Of a DNA stretch of 64,000 nt, positions 15,582-24,508 are shown piece by piece. Position numbers and translations under genes: made by a program. The first letter of the stretch is position 1; each line of letters opens with the position of its first letter. The stretch comes from Coriobacteriia bacterium (GTDB lineage Bacteria > Actinomycetota > Coriobacteriia > Coriobacteriales > UBA8131): the NCBI GenBank assembly GCA_009776725.1, contig WRNE01000007.1, positions 1-64,000 on the forward strand. The letters are read 5' to 3'. The notes beneath the pieces were generated by a model. The model was given only the letters and a program-made list of their open reading frames with translations. It searched no databases and was not told where the DNA came from.

Positions 15582-18473
15582 ATGGCGTCGGTTTTAAATT
15601 TTATAGACGAGCTAGTCGAGGGAATCGGGCCGCGAGTAGCTGGGTCTGAGAGCGAGTATCAGGCATCGGAGTTGATTGCCAACCGGTTTGAAGAGTTCGG
15701 CCTACCTGTGCAGGTCGAAGAGTTCGATGTCTATCCCTTTAAAAAATGGTTCCTGCTAATTGCCGACCTGCTTTTTGTAATCGGCGGCGTGCTTGCCTTC
15801 TTTGTCGCGTTCTTGCGGATTTTGGCTTTGGCTCTCATTGTCTTGGGTCTGGCGGTCGTCGTGCTTGAGCTGCTCGACCGTAATCCCCTTCATCGAATAT
15901 TGCCTACCCAGCTTAGCCAGAACGTAATCGGCCGCTATGTCCCAACGGGAAGCATCAATGTCGAGCGCCCGCGCAAAGTGGTGGTGCTGGCCCATTATGA
16001 CACTGAGCGAAGCGCAATCGAGGCGATACCATTCCTGGCAAGGCGGGTCAAGTACTTAAAGATCGTACAATATGCAGTTATGATAATAGCATTAATTGCG
16101 GCTATCTTGCTAGTAATCCCTAGGATGCCAGACCTTGTGGAGACGATCTCCCGCTATGCTGCCCTAGGGGCTGCTGCGGTCGTTGCCATTTCCCTGGTCT
16201 GCTCGCTGGTCAACCAGTTCCTGCCCATTCAGAAGGGGGCAAACTGCAACGCCTCAGGTGTGGCCGTCCTCTACCGCCTCGCCGAGATGTTGTCGACACA
16301 TGGGGCGATGACGAGTGTCTCATATGTGGAGAATACCAGGAGCCGCAGTCGCCGCCGCGTCAGTACCAACGAGCCACAAAACTATGACCTAGGCCAACAA
16401 GACCAGAACACAGTCGCCGAAAACGCCCTGTATGAAGAAGAGGCTCCCAGAGAGCATGTGCTGCCATATGGCATGGCCGGCACATCGAGCTCTTCTATAC
16501 CTGGCGTCGTTTCCGGCCCGGTCACTTCGGTCTCAGGCACCGTAATCCCCAGAGGCGCGTCCTTAGAAGCATCCAACGCCGAGATGATAAGGAACAACGG
16601 CGAGGGTTTCTCCACATCTAAGCCTTCAAGCAGGCCCGCCGACCAAGCATCTGCCGTAGATGAGCTTGGTTCAGCCCAGGCAGCAAATGCCTACGCCGGT
16701 GCTGAGAACCTCGTGCAAGCCGGCACTGAGCGGCGAAGCCCGTTCGTCTTTGACCGGCAGACGGTCGAACCAGGCCCGGAGCTTGAGGACCTGGCCTATC
16801 AGTCGGAGGCAGTTGAAGAGGCGCTTGACGACGAGAACGCCGGTGTTCCCGACTGGTATGTCAATGCGCGCAAGAATGCGGAGAAGAAAATCGAGCAAAG
16901 GGCGCGGCGCGAGGGTGAAAAGGAAGTCGTCCGCTCGCGCTATGCCGATATCCCGATGACCGCGGCGACCAGCCCAGGCCAGACCCTGGGGGCGAGTCGG
17001 GCTGCCAACACTCCAGCCGAGGCGGGTGGAAGAAGGCCTAGCGCCGACCAGGACTTAAGCGCCTTTGACTCGCCAGACGACACCATCGATGCACCGATCG
17101 ATTTGTACGTGTCTGACGATTCAGGCCCTAAGCCTGTCTCAGAAAGCCCGGTATCCGGCGAGGGCGGCCAATTCGAGGGCGGCCAATTCGAGGGCGGCCA
17201 AAGCGAGGACTTGCTTGGTGCTACTGATGCTAATGCCTTAAACGAGCTAGCCAGTGGGCTGAACCAGCCAAGCGGCCCTGCGGGCGCCCCAGCGGCAAAC
17301 GGTTCTGACAGACCGGGCATGGCGGGGGGCAGGGCAGCCACACAGGCTCGAAGCTCGCTGCCGCAACCTGACTTAAGCGGGATCGACCGGCGTGCTTTCC
17401 AAGTGGTTCCATCAGATGAGAGTGACGAGTCGCTGATCGTCCCGACCAACCCTGACAACCTGGCAGACCTGCAGTTCATCGAGGAGCTCGACGCTTTGGA
17501 CTATATCAACTTCCCGCCTCCGCCCGAACAGATCCAGCTTCCCTTACAGGAATCGGGAGCCTTTGGCGAAAGTGGTGAAGGAAATGGTGCCGACATGGGC
17601 CCGAAAAGTGACGAAACCGCTGGTGAAGAGGGCTTTGCCGGCAACAGTCCAGCAGTAAAGTCACGCCTCCAAAACCTGCCTGAGCTGCAAGCCAAACCAT
17701 CTGGCGACAGCCCGGAATCCGCTGGCAGCACTCAAGCTGAGAGCGCTCCTCAGGCACCGGGCCAAGGCGCCGGCTCGCCAAAGAATGAGAATCAAGCGCC
17801 GCGTTCCCCAAACGAAGGCCGTAACAGGCGAAACCGGTCAAATACCGACATGCAGGACTCGCCTGCCAGCTGGTTAGGCGTCGACGACGATTTTGAGGCC
17901 CGCAAGGCTGGCGAGTCAATTGGGTCGTGGGACAACTTCAACGACGAAGAAGACGATGTCTGGCGGGGCGGGGCCTTTGGCGGCGAGACTTACGAGGACG
18001 ACATTGCCAGTATCGAAGAGCTGTCCAACGAGTTGTTGGACAAGGAGGTATGGCTGGTTGCCCTGGGGTCAAGCGGCTTGAATCACAGTGGGGCCCGATA
18101 TTTCCTGAACAGGCATGAGCGGCAGCTTCGCGGCAGCCTCTTCATGAACGTTTTGGGCGTTGGGGCTGGCGACCTCTGCTTTACCATCCTTGAAGGCGAG
18201 CTGTCAACGAACCGGACAGACCAGCGTCTGCAGAGCCTGCTCTCGCAGGCTGCCCAAGAGCTGGCGGTCCCGATTGCCCCGATCGCCTTTACGGCGTTTG
18301 AGACCGACGGGGCTATTGTGCTTCAGAGCACCAGCCGCTCGATCTCGTTGCTGGGCATCAGCGACGGCATACCGCAGAATTGGCGCAACAAGGACGATTC
18401 GAGTGCCCGGGTGCGTGAAGACAAGATCTTGGTTGCTAGCGAACTGATACTGGAAACCATAAAAAACAGTTAG
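15582..18473 (+). CDS. degenerate M28-type peptidase with membrane helices and disordered insert
   Basis: This 963-residue protein has the shape of an M28 zinc aminopeptidase split by two inserts. Residues 1-50 (DELVEGIGPRVAGSESEYQAS) are the usual M28 start. Two membrane helices follow (~53-95), then the conserved VVLAHYDTE, two more helices (~160-215), GANCNASGVAVLYRLAEML, a Pro/Gly/Ser/Glu-rich insert of about 430 residues (~245-805), and a C-terminal M28-like part. Only the His and Asp of HYD are kept. The bridging Asp of the GxNDN motif is Cys, the Glu-Glu pair is replaced (ALGSSGLNHSG), and the NLD metal ligand is NVL. It is therefore probably not a peptidase. The start ATG has GGAGGGG close upstream. 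Confidence 0.75.
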   Translation: MASVLNFIDELVEGIGPRVAGSESEYQASELIANRFEEFGLPVQVEEFDVYPFKKWFLLIADLLFVIGGVLAFFVAFLRILALALIVLGLAVVVLELLDRNPLHRILPTQLSQNVIGRYVPTGSINVERPRKVVVLAHYDTERSAIEAIPFLARRVKYLKIVQYAVMIIALIAAILLVIPRMPDLVETISRYAALGAAAVVAISLVCSLVNQFLPIQKGANCNASGVAVLYRLAEMLSTHGAMTSVSYVENTRSRSRRRVSTNEPQNYDLGQQDQNTVAENALYEEEAPREHVLPYGMAGTSSSSIPGVVSGPVTSVSGTVIPRGASLEASNAEMIRNNGEGFSTSKPSSRPADQASAVDELGSAQAANAYAGAENLVQAGTERRSPFVFDRQTVEPGPELEDLAYQSEAVEEALDDENAGVPDWYVNARKNAEKKIEQRARREGEKEVVRSRYADIPMTAATSPGQTLGASRAANTPAEAGGRRPSADQDLSAFDSPDDTIDAPIDLYVSDDSGPKPVSESPVSGEGGQFEGGQFEGGQSEDLLGATDANALNELASGLNQPSGPAGAPAANGSDRPGMAGGRAATQARSSLPQPDLSGIDRRAFQVVPSDESDESLIVPTNPDNLADLQFIEELDALDYINFPPPPEQIQLPLQESGAFGESGEGNGADMGPKSDETAGEEGFAGNSPAVKSRLQNLPELQAKPSGDSPESAGSTQAESAPQAPGQGAGSPKNENQAPRSPNEGRNRRNRSNTDMQDSPASWLGVDDDFEARKAGESIGSWDNFNDEEDDVWRGGAFGGETYEDDIASIEELSNELLDKEVWLVALGSSGLNHSGARYFLNRHERQLRGSLFMNVLGVGAGDLCFTILEGELSTNRTDQRLQSLLSQAAQELAVPIAPIAFTAFETDGAIVLQSTSRSISLLGISDGIPQNWRNKDDSSARVREDKILVASELILETIKNS
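17160..17205 (+). repeat. 15-bp tandem repeat inside M28-like gene
   Basis: Three tandem units of GAGGGCGGCCAATTC (the third diverged) encode repeated EGGQF. Confidence 0.85.
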
Positions 18474-18527
18474 ATTACCGCCTGCCTGGGTTTTTGAATT
18501 ACGCTATAGTATTCCCTCGCAGGTTGG

Positions 18528-18562
18528 AGCGGCCAATGCCTCAAAGCTCCTGGCCGCTTTTG
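18528..18562 (+). terminator. terminator-like hairpin before tRNA
   Basis: AGCGGCCA and TGGCCGCT can pair across a 15-base loop and are followed by TTTTG; it probably ends the M28-like transcript. Confidence 0.6.
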
Positions 18563-18577
18563 TTGGATTGTCCTAGT

Positions 18578-18653
<76 letters not shown>

Positions 18654-18848
18654 TCATCCACCCAACAAGCCCGACTGCCTGCCGGCAAGGCTTTCATATT
18701 TCGGCATCCACTAGTCTGAAGCGGTATACCAGTTTGCCAGCAGGGAAGGTTTTAGCTTTTTTAAGCGGCTTTTGGGTTTCTCCAGATAATGACAATTTGG
18801 GCGCGGCTATACTAGGCTTAAAGCGGTTTTTGGCTTCAGGGAGGCTTG

Positions 18849-19736
18849 ATGGACACAGATGCCGGTTGGCATAGGCAGTTATATGATGCGATTCCGAAAG
18901 ACCCCTCGCTTTGCCCAGGCTTGTCGGAGGACGAGTATCGCAATGCATTGGTGCAGCTAAGCAGGTTTTTAGACCGCTTGAGCCTGCCTTTTTACCACCA
19001 TACGCAAGTACAGTTCGTCAGTACAGAAGCAGCAACCGGCTTGTCTGGCTTGCTGGAATGCCCGGCAGTAGGCCTTTCTGACGAGCAAAACGAGCAGTTA
19101 GGGCTTGACCGGCACAATTTGCCCAATGGCTTGGTGCTAAGCTCGGCAGCAGACCCGGTCTCGGTCGCCAAAGCCAGTTTTTTAGCCGAGCTGGCAAGGC
19201 TTTTTGCCACCAGCTTAGGGCTAGCTTGCTATTGTCAGCAAGACAGCCCGCCCAAGCCTAACGACTGCTCGGCTGTCACTTCAGAAGCATCCTTAAGAGA
19301 CCTGTCGGCCGCCTTTGCCTGGCAAGTGCTTTTTGCCAATAGCCCGAATGCAGGCAAACAGGGCCAGGGTGCAGCCATCAACAGCCATAATATGCGGCCC
19401 AAGCCTTTCGTCGAGCTGCTTCTTGAGCCTTCCATCTACCCTAGCATCCCATATGACCTGATAAGGACCATCGAGTCCAGTGAGGCCGTGCCCAATACGA
19501 CAAGCAGCCAGGCTTGGCGCTACGATATCAACCTGGACCGAGGCTTGGTCGCAATCGCCTTGCCCCAGGAGCCTGCGACGCCCCAGCCAAACCGCCCGGA
19601 GATCGAAACCAGCAGGCAGGCCGCCCGTCTCTGGCTAGCATTCTACGTCTGTGGCTATCAGCCCGAGATCGGAATAAACCTCGAAAACGGACGCCTCCAA
19701 TGGGTGCTTCAAATCAGGACCGCCGAACTTTTCTGA
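18849..19736 (+). CDS. unknown protein upstream of GNAT
   Basis: I do not recognise this 295-residue soluble protein. It lacks a signal peptide and membrane helices. It has a mixed helical N-terminus (LSEDEYRNALVQLSRFLDRL), a Ser/Ala-rich middle and a C-terminal part ending LQWVLQIRTAELF. I start at ATG 18849, four bases after GGGAGG; the TTG one codon earlier is too close to that site. Its stop overlaps the start of the GNAT gene in TGATG, so the two are probably translationally coupled and functionally linked. Confidence 0.7.
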   Translation: MDTDAGWHRQLYDAIPKDPSLCPGLSEDEYRNALVQLSRFLDRLSLPFYHHTQVQFVSTEAATGLSGLLECPAVGLSDEQNEQLGLDRHNLPNGLVLSSAADPVSVAKASFLAELARLFATSLGLACYCQQDSPPKPNDCSAVTSEASLRDLSAAFAWQVLFANSPNAGKQGQGAAINSHNMRPKPFVELLLEPSIYPSIPYDLIRTIESSEAVPNTTSSQAWRYDINLDRGLVAIALPQEPATPQPNRPEIETSRQAARLWLAFYVCGYQPEIGINLENGRLQWVLQIRTAELF

Positions 19737-20602
19737 TGCCTGGGCAATCCACATACCTGGCATTCCTCAAGCCCTTATCGACGCCCAGCCAGTCGCTCCC
19801 GATGGCCGAGCTGGCCGATGTTTTCCGTCAAGTAGGTGTCTCCCAGCTAAAACAGGTGATTGCTTCGGGAACCATCGAGTTCTCATGCAGCTTGCCGGTC
19901 CAAGAGACTGAAACAATACTGAACCAGTCTCTTTTATCCTTATATGGGGATAAGTACAGGCTGGTCGTCTACCAGCGTGACGAGGTCTACGAAAGGATCG
20001 CCAACTACAACATTTTCATGATGTGCGAGGCGCCATGTGCCGATGCCTTTCGGGAGCTGCCGGAAGGTTACTCGTTTCGGCTGTGCCGCCCAGACGAGCT
20101 AGGCCTATGGAAACAAACAGCCGTTGAGCCGGTCTATAGCGACGCCCTGTCCGAGTACTTTATGGATGTTTATGCCGGCTATCCAGATGAGTTCTTTTCG
20201 CGCTGCACGTTTGTCGTCGACCAGTATGACCGAGCTGTAGCCACTTGCTTTATCTGGAAGGCATACAGGCTAATTGACACAATCGCTTTCCTACGTGTGT
20301 TGCCTAGCCATGAGAACTTGGGCATTGGGCGGGCTTTGCTCGGCAAAGTCATCCAATCAGCCAGTCTGCCAGTCTACCTTCATACTCATCCGACATCCTA
20401 CAGGGCAATCAAGCTGTATGCCGACTTCGGGTTTTGCTTCATTGACGACCCGGTGCTTGGTACTCGCACGAACAACCTATACGAGAGCTTGGACTTTTTA
20501 AAGAAGGTCATGCCGCAAAGCGCAATTGAAGGCATAGCGATCAAAAGCGCCCCAGAGCCCTTTCTGGAGGCAGTCGGTTCGTCGCCAAAATCGGAGTTTT
20601 GA
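19736..20602 (+). CDS. GNAT-family N-acetyltransferase
   Basis: A 288-residue protein whose C-terminal half (about residues 115-250) is a GNAT domain. The acetyl-CoA-binding loop is ENLGIGRALLGKVI, preceded by DTIAFLRVLP and followed by the typical YRAIKLYADFGF. The N-terminal ~110 residues are not recognised. The start is taken at the TGATG overlap with the upstream gene; an in-frame ATG at 19700 is possible. The substrate cannot be told from sequence. Confidence 0.82.
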   Translation: MPGQSTYLAFLKPLSTPSQSLPMAELADVFRQVGVSQLKQVIASGTIEFSCSLPVQETETILNQSLLSLYGDKYRLVVYQRDEVYERIANYNIFMMCEAPCADAFRELPEGYSFRLCRPDELGLWKQTAVEPVYSDALSEYFMDVYAGYPDEFFSRCTFVVDQYDRAVATCFIWKAYRLIDTIAFLRVLPSHENLGIGRALLGKVIQSASLPVYLHTHPTSYRAIKLYADFGFCFIDDPVLGTRTNNLYESLDFLKKVMPQSAIEGIAIKSAPEPFLEAVGSSPKSEF

Positions 20603-20716
20603 ACAGATCAAAGGCCTGGCAGCCTCATTGTGAATTAATCAATATGGTGAAGGATTGTTTGAAACTATCACCAAATTGCACTTGTAACAAGTTGGTAGCT
20701 GATGTATTATTACCAC

Positions 20717-20740
20717 TTGTCGTTTTGTCGGAAACGACAA
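20717..20740 (+). promoter_or_regulatory. 9-bp perfect stem-loop before infA
   Basis: TTGTCGTTT and AAACGACAA pair perfectly across a six-base loop, 32 bases before the infA start. There is no T run, so a leader structure is as likely as a terminator. Confidence 0.5.
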
Positions 20741-20771
20741 ATTTGCGTGCATTTGAGAGAAAGCAGTTTTT

Positions 20772-20990
20772 TTGGCTAAAGAAAGCGCCATCGAAATGGA
20801 GGGAACAGTCCTTGAGCCCTTGCCAAACGCACAGTTTTGGGTCGAATTGGAAAACGGCCATAAGGTGCTGGCGCATATATCAGGCAGGATGAGGATGCAT
20901 TATATTCGGATCCTTCCAGGTGATAAAGTAACCGTTGAGATGTCTCCCTATGATTTGAATCGCGGGCGGATTACTTACCGTTTCAAGTGA
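20772..20990 (+). CDS. infA: translation initiation factor IF-1
   Basis: A 72-residue IF-1, which binds the 30S A site during initiation. The whole family pattern is present: [54 protein letters not shown] and RGRITYR. The start codon is TTG with only a weak upstream purine run (GAGAGAAAG), which is unusual for a highly expressed gene. It heads the infA-rpmJ-rpsM-rpsK-rpsD-rpoA-rplQ cluster. Confidence 0.96.
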   Translation: MAKESAIEMEGTVLEPLPNAQFWVELENGHKVLAHISGRMRMHYIRILPGDKVTVEMSPYDLNRGRITYRFK

Positions 20991-20999
20991 AGCATAAAA

Positions 21000-21033
21000 A
21001 CAGCCTCCTCAAGGCTGTCAGCCTGTTTACAGG
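21000..21033 (+). promoter_or_regulatory. two tandem hairpins between infA and rpmJ
   Basis: ACAGCCT/AGGCTGT (21000-21018) and GCCTG/CAGGC (21020-21033) can form adjacent stem-loops without a T run; they may tune read-through or RNA stability. Confidence 0.45.
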
Positions 21034-21106
21034 CAAAATGGACAATAAGCGCTTGCGGCTGCAGCGTGTAAAATAAATAAAAGAACAAACAATCGAAAGG
21101 ACTATT

Positions 21107-21220
21107 ATGAAGGTTCGTCCTTCGGTCAAGAGAATGTGCGATAAATGCAAAATTATCAGGCGCCACGGCCGGGTTCTAGTGATCTGCGAGAACCCTAGGC
21201 ACAAGCAGCGCCAAGGTTAA
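21107..21220 (+). CDS. rpmJ: 50S ribosomal protein L36
   Basis: A 37-residue L36: [19 protein letters not shown] then [18 protein letters not shown]. The zinc ligands C-x2-C, Cys and His are intact (C+ form). GAAAGG lies upstream of the ATG. It sits 12 bp before rpsM. Confidence 0.97.
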   Translation: MKVRPSVKRMCDKCKIIRRHGRVLVICENPRHKQRQG

Positions 21221-21232
21221 GGAGGATATCGA

Positions 21233-21601
21233 GTGGCTCGTATCGCCGGTGTCGATCTGCCGCGTGACAAGCGCGTAGAGATCGGACTCACATATATCTA
21301 TGGTATTGGCTTGACCACCTCTACTATGATACTTGAAGCGACTGGGATCAATCCCGATACTCGCGTTAGGGATCTATCAGAAGAAGACACTGTGGCCCTG
21401 CGCGACTTCATAGATAAGAATCTACATATCGAAGGAGACTTGAGGCGTGAGGTCTCCCAAAATGTCAAACGACTGATGGAGATCGGCTCATACCGCGGAT
21501 TGCGGCATCGTCGCGGTCTCCCGGTTCACGGACAACGCACCCATACCAATGCCCGGACACGGAAAGGCCCCCGTAAGCAGATCGGAGGCAAGAAGAAATA
21601 A
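21233..21601 (+). CDS. rpsM: 30S ribosomal protein S13
   Basis: A 122-residue S13 of the 30S head, contacting the P-site tRNA. Signatures are [25 protein letters not shown], a helix-two-turn-helix core, and the tail [28 protein letters not shown]. The start is GTG with GGAGG nine bases upstream. Its stop overlaps the rpsK ATG (TAATG). Confidence 0.98.
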   Translation: MARIAGVDLPRDKRVEIGLTYIYGIGLTTSTMILEATGINPDTRVRDLSEEDTVALRDFIDKNLHIEGDLRREVSQNVKRLMEIGSYRGLRHRRGLPVHGQRTHTNARTRKGPRKQIGGKKK

Positions 21602-21996
21602 TGCCCAGAAAACAATCGCGCACCCGTATCAAGCGTTCGGAGCGCAAAAACATTGCAGTGGGTGCAGCTCATATAAAATCAACTTTCAATAACACGATTA
21701 TCTCGATTACCGACCCTGCCGGCAATGTCATAACTTGGCAGAGTGCTGGCACTGTGGGTTTTAAAGGTTCACGCAAATCCACACCCTATGCTGCTCAAAT
21801 GGCTGCTGAGGCTGCGGCTAGAATAGCTATGGAGCATGGAGTACGCAGGGTGGCTGTCTATATCAAAGGTCCCGGTTCTGGGCGTGACACAGCTTTTCGT
21901 GCCCTTCAAGCAACTGGTCTAGAAATTGCCAGCATCCAGGACTGCACACCTATCCCACATAACGGGGTCCGCCTGCGCAAGCGCAGACGCGTGTAG
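21601..21996 (+). CDS. rpsK: 30S ribosomal protein S11
   Basis: A 131-residue S11 with the family core [39 protein letters not shown] and the end [13 protein letters not shown]. It is translationally coupled to rpsM by a one-base overlap and sits on the 30S platform near the Shine-Dalgarno helix. Confidence 0.98.
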   Translation: MPRKQSRTRIKRSERKNIAVGAAHIKSTFNNTIISITDPAGNVITWQSAGTVGFKGSRKSTPYAAQMAAEAAARIAMEHGVRRVAVYIKGPGSGRDTAFRALQATGLEIASIQDCTPIPHNGVRLRKRRRV

Positions 21997-22013
21997 TTCG
22001 AAAGGATACTTAA

Positions 22014-22640
22014 ATGGCCAGATACACAGGTGCAGACTGCCGTCTATGCCGTCGCGAAGGATCTAAGCTCTTCTTAAAAGGAGACCGCTGCTATACAGAC
22101 AAATGTGCGTTTGAGCGTCGTAACTTCCCACCAGGCGATGCCGGTAGGAAGCGTCCTCGTGAAAGCGAGTACCGTACCCAGTTACGTGAGAAACAGAAAA
22201 CCAAGCGCATCTATGGTTTATTGGAAAAACAATTTCGCGGTTATTTCGACTTAGCTAATCGCCAGCATGGAGTAACAGGAGAGAACTTGCTTCGTCTCCT
22301 TGAGTCACGGCTTGACAACGTTGTTTACCGACTGGGTTTCGCAAAGTCACGCGATGAGGCTCGCCAACAGGTGCGACATGGGCATGTGCTAGTAAATGGA
22401 CGCCGCGTTGACATCCCCTCTTTCCGAGTAAAAGCAGGTGATTTAATCGCTATAGCTCCGAAAGCACGTGACCTCTTGGTCATCAAGTCGGCACTCATCT
22501 CAAACGAGAAGACCGAGGTGCCGCAGTGGCTAGAGGTTGATATCGACAAGCTGCAAGGCTCTGTTCTAAACCTTCCGTCTCGCGACCAGATCGACATGGA
22601 CATCCGCGAGCAGCTGATTGTCGAGCTTTATTCCAAATAG
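22014..22640 (+). CDS. rpsD: 30S ribosomal protein S4
   Basis: A 208-residue S4, a primary 16S rRNA binder. It has an N-terminal four-cysteine zinc site (C9, C12, C26, C31) and the S4 RNA-binding domain ([38 protein letters not shown]). GAAAGG precedes the ATG. Confidence 0.98.
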   Translation: MARYTGADCRLCRREGSKLFLKGDRCYTDKCAFERRNFPPGDAGRKRPRESEYRTQLREKQKTKRIYGLLEKQFRGYFDLANRQHGVTGENLLRLLESRLDNVVYRLGFAKSRDEARQQVRHGHVLVNGRRVDIPSFRVKAGDLIAIAPKARDLLVIKSALISNEKTEVPQWLEVDIDKLQGSVLNLPSRDQIDMDIREQLIVELYSK

Positions 22641-22685
22641 TCAATGATAACGGCTGGATGCAAAGCTAGTTAAGGAGCAAATGCG

Positions 22686-23639
22686 ATGACCAATTTTATC
22701 CGACCGGAAGTCACATTCGAGCGAATCGGTGACCAGCTAGGGCGTTTCGAGGTAGGCCCGCTGGAGCGCGGATATGGACAAACCCTGGGAAACAGCATGC
22801 GACGCGTGCTCTTATCCTCACTTGAAGGATCAGCCCCAACGTCCATAAAAGTCGAAGGTGCCTTACATGAGTTCACAGCCATCGAGGGTGTCATTGAAGA
22901 CCTCACCGATATCGTCCTAAACATCAAGGGCCTTGTCTTTACCCATATCGGCCTAGACGACGGTATCAGCCAGGAAGCAGTTGCGACTATCGTGGCAACT
23001 GGGCCGGGTACCGTTACCGGGAGTGACATTCAGGTACCTACCGAGTTTACTTTGGTAAACGGTGACCATGTTGTGGCCAATCTAGCCGAAGGCGGCCATC
23101 TTGAGATGGAGATCCATCTAGGTGTCGGCAGAGGCTATATAACCGCCGAGCAGAACAAGCGCCCGGACGACCCAATCGGCCTAGTGCCCGTCGACTCGCT
23201 CTATTCGCCAGTGCGCCGGTGCACCCTGGCAGTTGAGGACTATCGTGTCGGACAGCGGACCGACTACGACAAGCTGATATTAGAGGTGGAGACAAACGGG
23301 TCGATCACGCCTCAAGAGGCTGTGGTACGGGCAGCAGATATCATCAACCAGCATATGGATGCATTTGCTGCGTTGGCCACTGATGGCGAGAGAAGCGAAA
23401 ACGCACCGATTTTCTCAACTGAGGACACACAGGGAAACAGTGATTTAGACAAGCAAGTCGAAGATCTTGACCTATCCGTCCGTTCATATAATTGCTTAAA
23501 GCGTGCCGGTATCCATTCGGTGCGCCAACTGGTTGATTTCTCAGAAAACGACCTCTTGAACATCCGTAACTTCGGTCAAAAGTCAATCGAAGAAGTCAAA
23601 GAGAAGCTGCATTCGATGGGCCTCGACCTGAAACAATAG
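22686..23639 (+). CDS. rpoA: RNA polymerase alpha subunit
   Basis: A 317-residue alpha subunit. The N-terminal assembly domain (GRFEVGPLERGYGQTLGNSMRRVLLSS) runs to about residue 230. A linker leads to the C-terminal domain (LDLSVRSYNCLKRAGIHSVRQL, NIRNFGQKSIEEVKEKL), which contacts UP elements and activators. Length and order are normal. Confidence 0.98.
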   Translation: MTNFIRPEVTFERIGDQLGRFEVGPLERGYGQTLGNSMRRVLLSSLEGSAPTSIKVEGALHEFTAIEGVIEDLTDIVLNIKGLVFTHIGLDDGISQEAVATIVATGPGTVTGSDIQVPTEFTLVNGDHVVANLAEGGHLEMEIHLGVGRGYITAEQNKRPDDPIGLVPVDSLYSPVRRCTLAVEDYRVGQRTDYDKLILEVETNGSITPQEAVVRAADIINQHMDAFAALATDGERSENAPIFSTEDTQGNSDLDKQVEDLDLSVRSYNCLKRAGIHSVRQLVDFSENDLLNIRNFGQKSIEEVKEKLHSMGLDLKQ

Positions 23640-23652
23640 TAGGAGCAAACCA

Positions 23653-24480
23653 ATGAGACACTATAAACGTGGTCGTAAGTTAGGAACTAGTGCTAGTCAT
23701 ACCAAAGCTATCAAGAAAAGCCTTGTCGTAGCCTTGTTTACCTACGACCGTATTAAAACAACCCTAGAGAGGGCCAAAGAGATCCGCGGTGACGTCGATC
23801 GCATCGTGACTTGGGCCAAACGAGGAGACGTGCACTCACGGCGTTTGGCGATAGCCCAGCTAGGTGACAAGGACCTGGTAGCTGAAATTTTCGCAAAAGT
23901 CGAGCAAGGCCTTTTTGAGGGCCGTGAAGGCGGATACACCCGCATCTTGAAAATCGGTAAACGGCGTGGTGACGATGCCGTTGTTGTGATTATGGAACTG
24001 GTTCAAGAGCCGGTATCCCCGAAACCGAAGCGGGATGAAAGCGAAGAGTCTGAAACTGCTACCCCCAGGCGGCGCGGCCTACGAGCCCTAGGGCGTAGAG
24101 GCAGAGACACCGATGCTGAGGTTCCAGATGAGGAGTCTGCCGAAGAGGACGAGGAAGATGACGACGACGAAGACGACGAGATCGACGAGATCGACGAAGA
24201 CGACGAGATCGACGAGGACGAGTCCGAAGAGCTAGAAGACGAAGATGAGGACGAGGACGATTCAGAGGAAGACGAAGACGAAGCTGACGAGGACGATGAG
24301 CCAGAGGACGACGACGAAGAAGACGAAGACTCCGAGGATGACGACGCAGCTGACGACGACGAGGCTGACGACGACGACGAAGACGATACCGCCGATGACG
24401 TAGACGAGGAAGACGACGAATCAGAAGAAGAAGCCGATACTGAAGACGATGGTATTGACGACTCTGACGATGAGGACTGA
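23653..24480 (+). CDS. rplQ: 50S ribosomal protein L17 with very long acidic tail
   Basis: Residues 1-118 are a standard L17 (MRHYKRGRKLGTSASHTKAI, TYDRIKTTLERAKEIR, GGYTRILKIGKRRGDDAVVVIMEL). A further ~155 residues are added: a short basic Arg-rich patch (TPRRRGLRALGRRGRD) and then about 120 residues that are almost only Asp and Glu with a few Ser, Ala and Ile. L17 is usually about 120 residues; shorter Ala/Glu extensions are known in Actinobacteria. The tail has no predictable fold and would carry a net charge near -100. It ends the ribosomal operon. Confidence 0.96.
   Translation: MRHYKRGRKLGTSASHTKAIKKSLVVALFTYDRIKTTLERAKEIRGDVDRIVTWAKRGDVHSRRLAIAQLGDKDLVAEIFAKVEQGLFEGREGGYTRILKIGKRRGDDAVVVIMELVQEPVSPKPKRDESEESETATPRRRGLRALGRRGRDTDAEVPDEESAEEDEEDDDDEDDEIDEIDEDDEIDEDESEELEDEDEDEDDSEEDEDEADEDDEPEDDDEEDEDSEDDDAADDDEADDDDEDDTADDVDEEDDESEEEADTEDDGIDDSDDED
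24120..24477 (+). repeat. GA-rich low-complexity Asp/Glu codon tract
   Basis: The rplQ tail is written in GAC, GAT, GAG and GAA codons, which gives short imperfect tandem repeats prone to slippage. Confidence 0.8.
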
Positions 24481-24508
24481 CTTTTATAACGTATAATTCC
24501 CATTTGAG

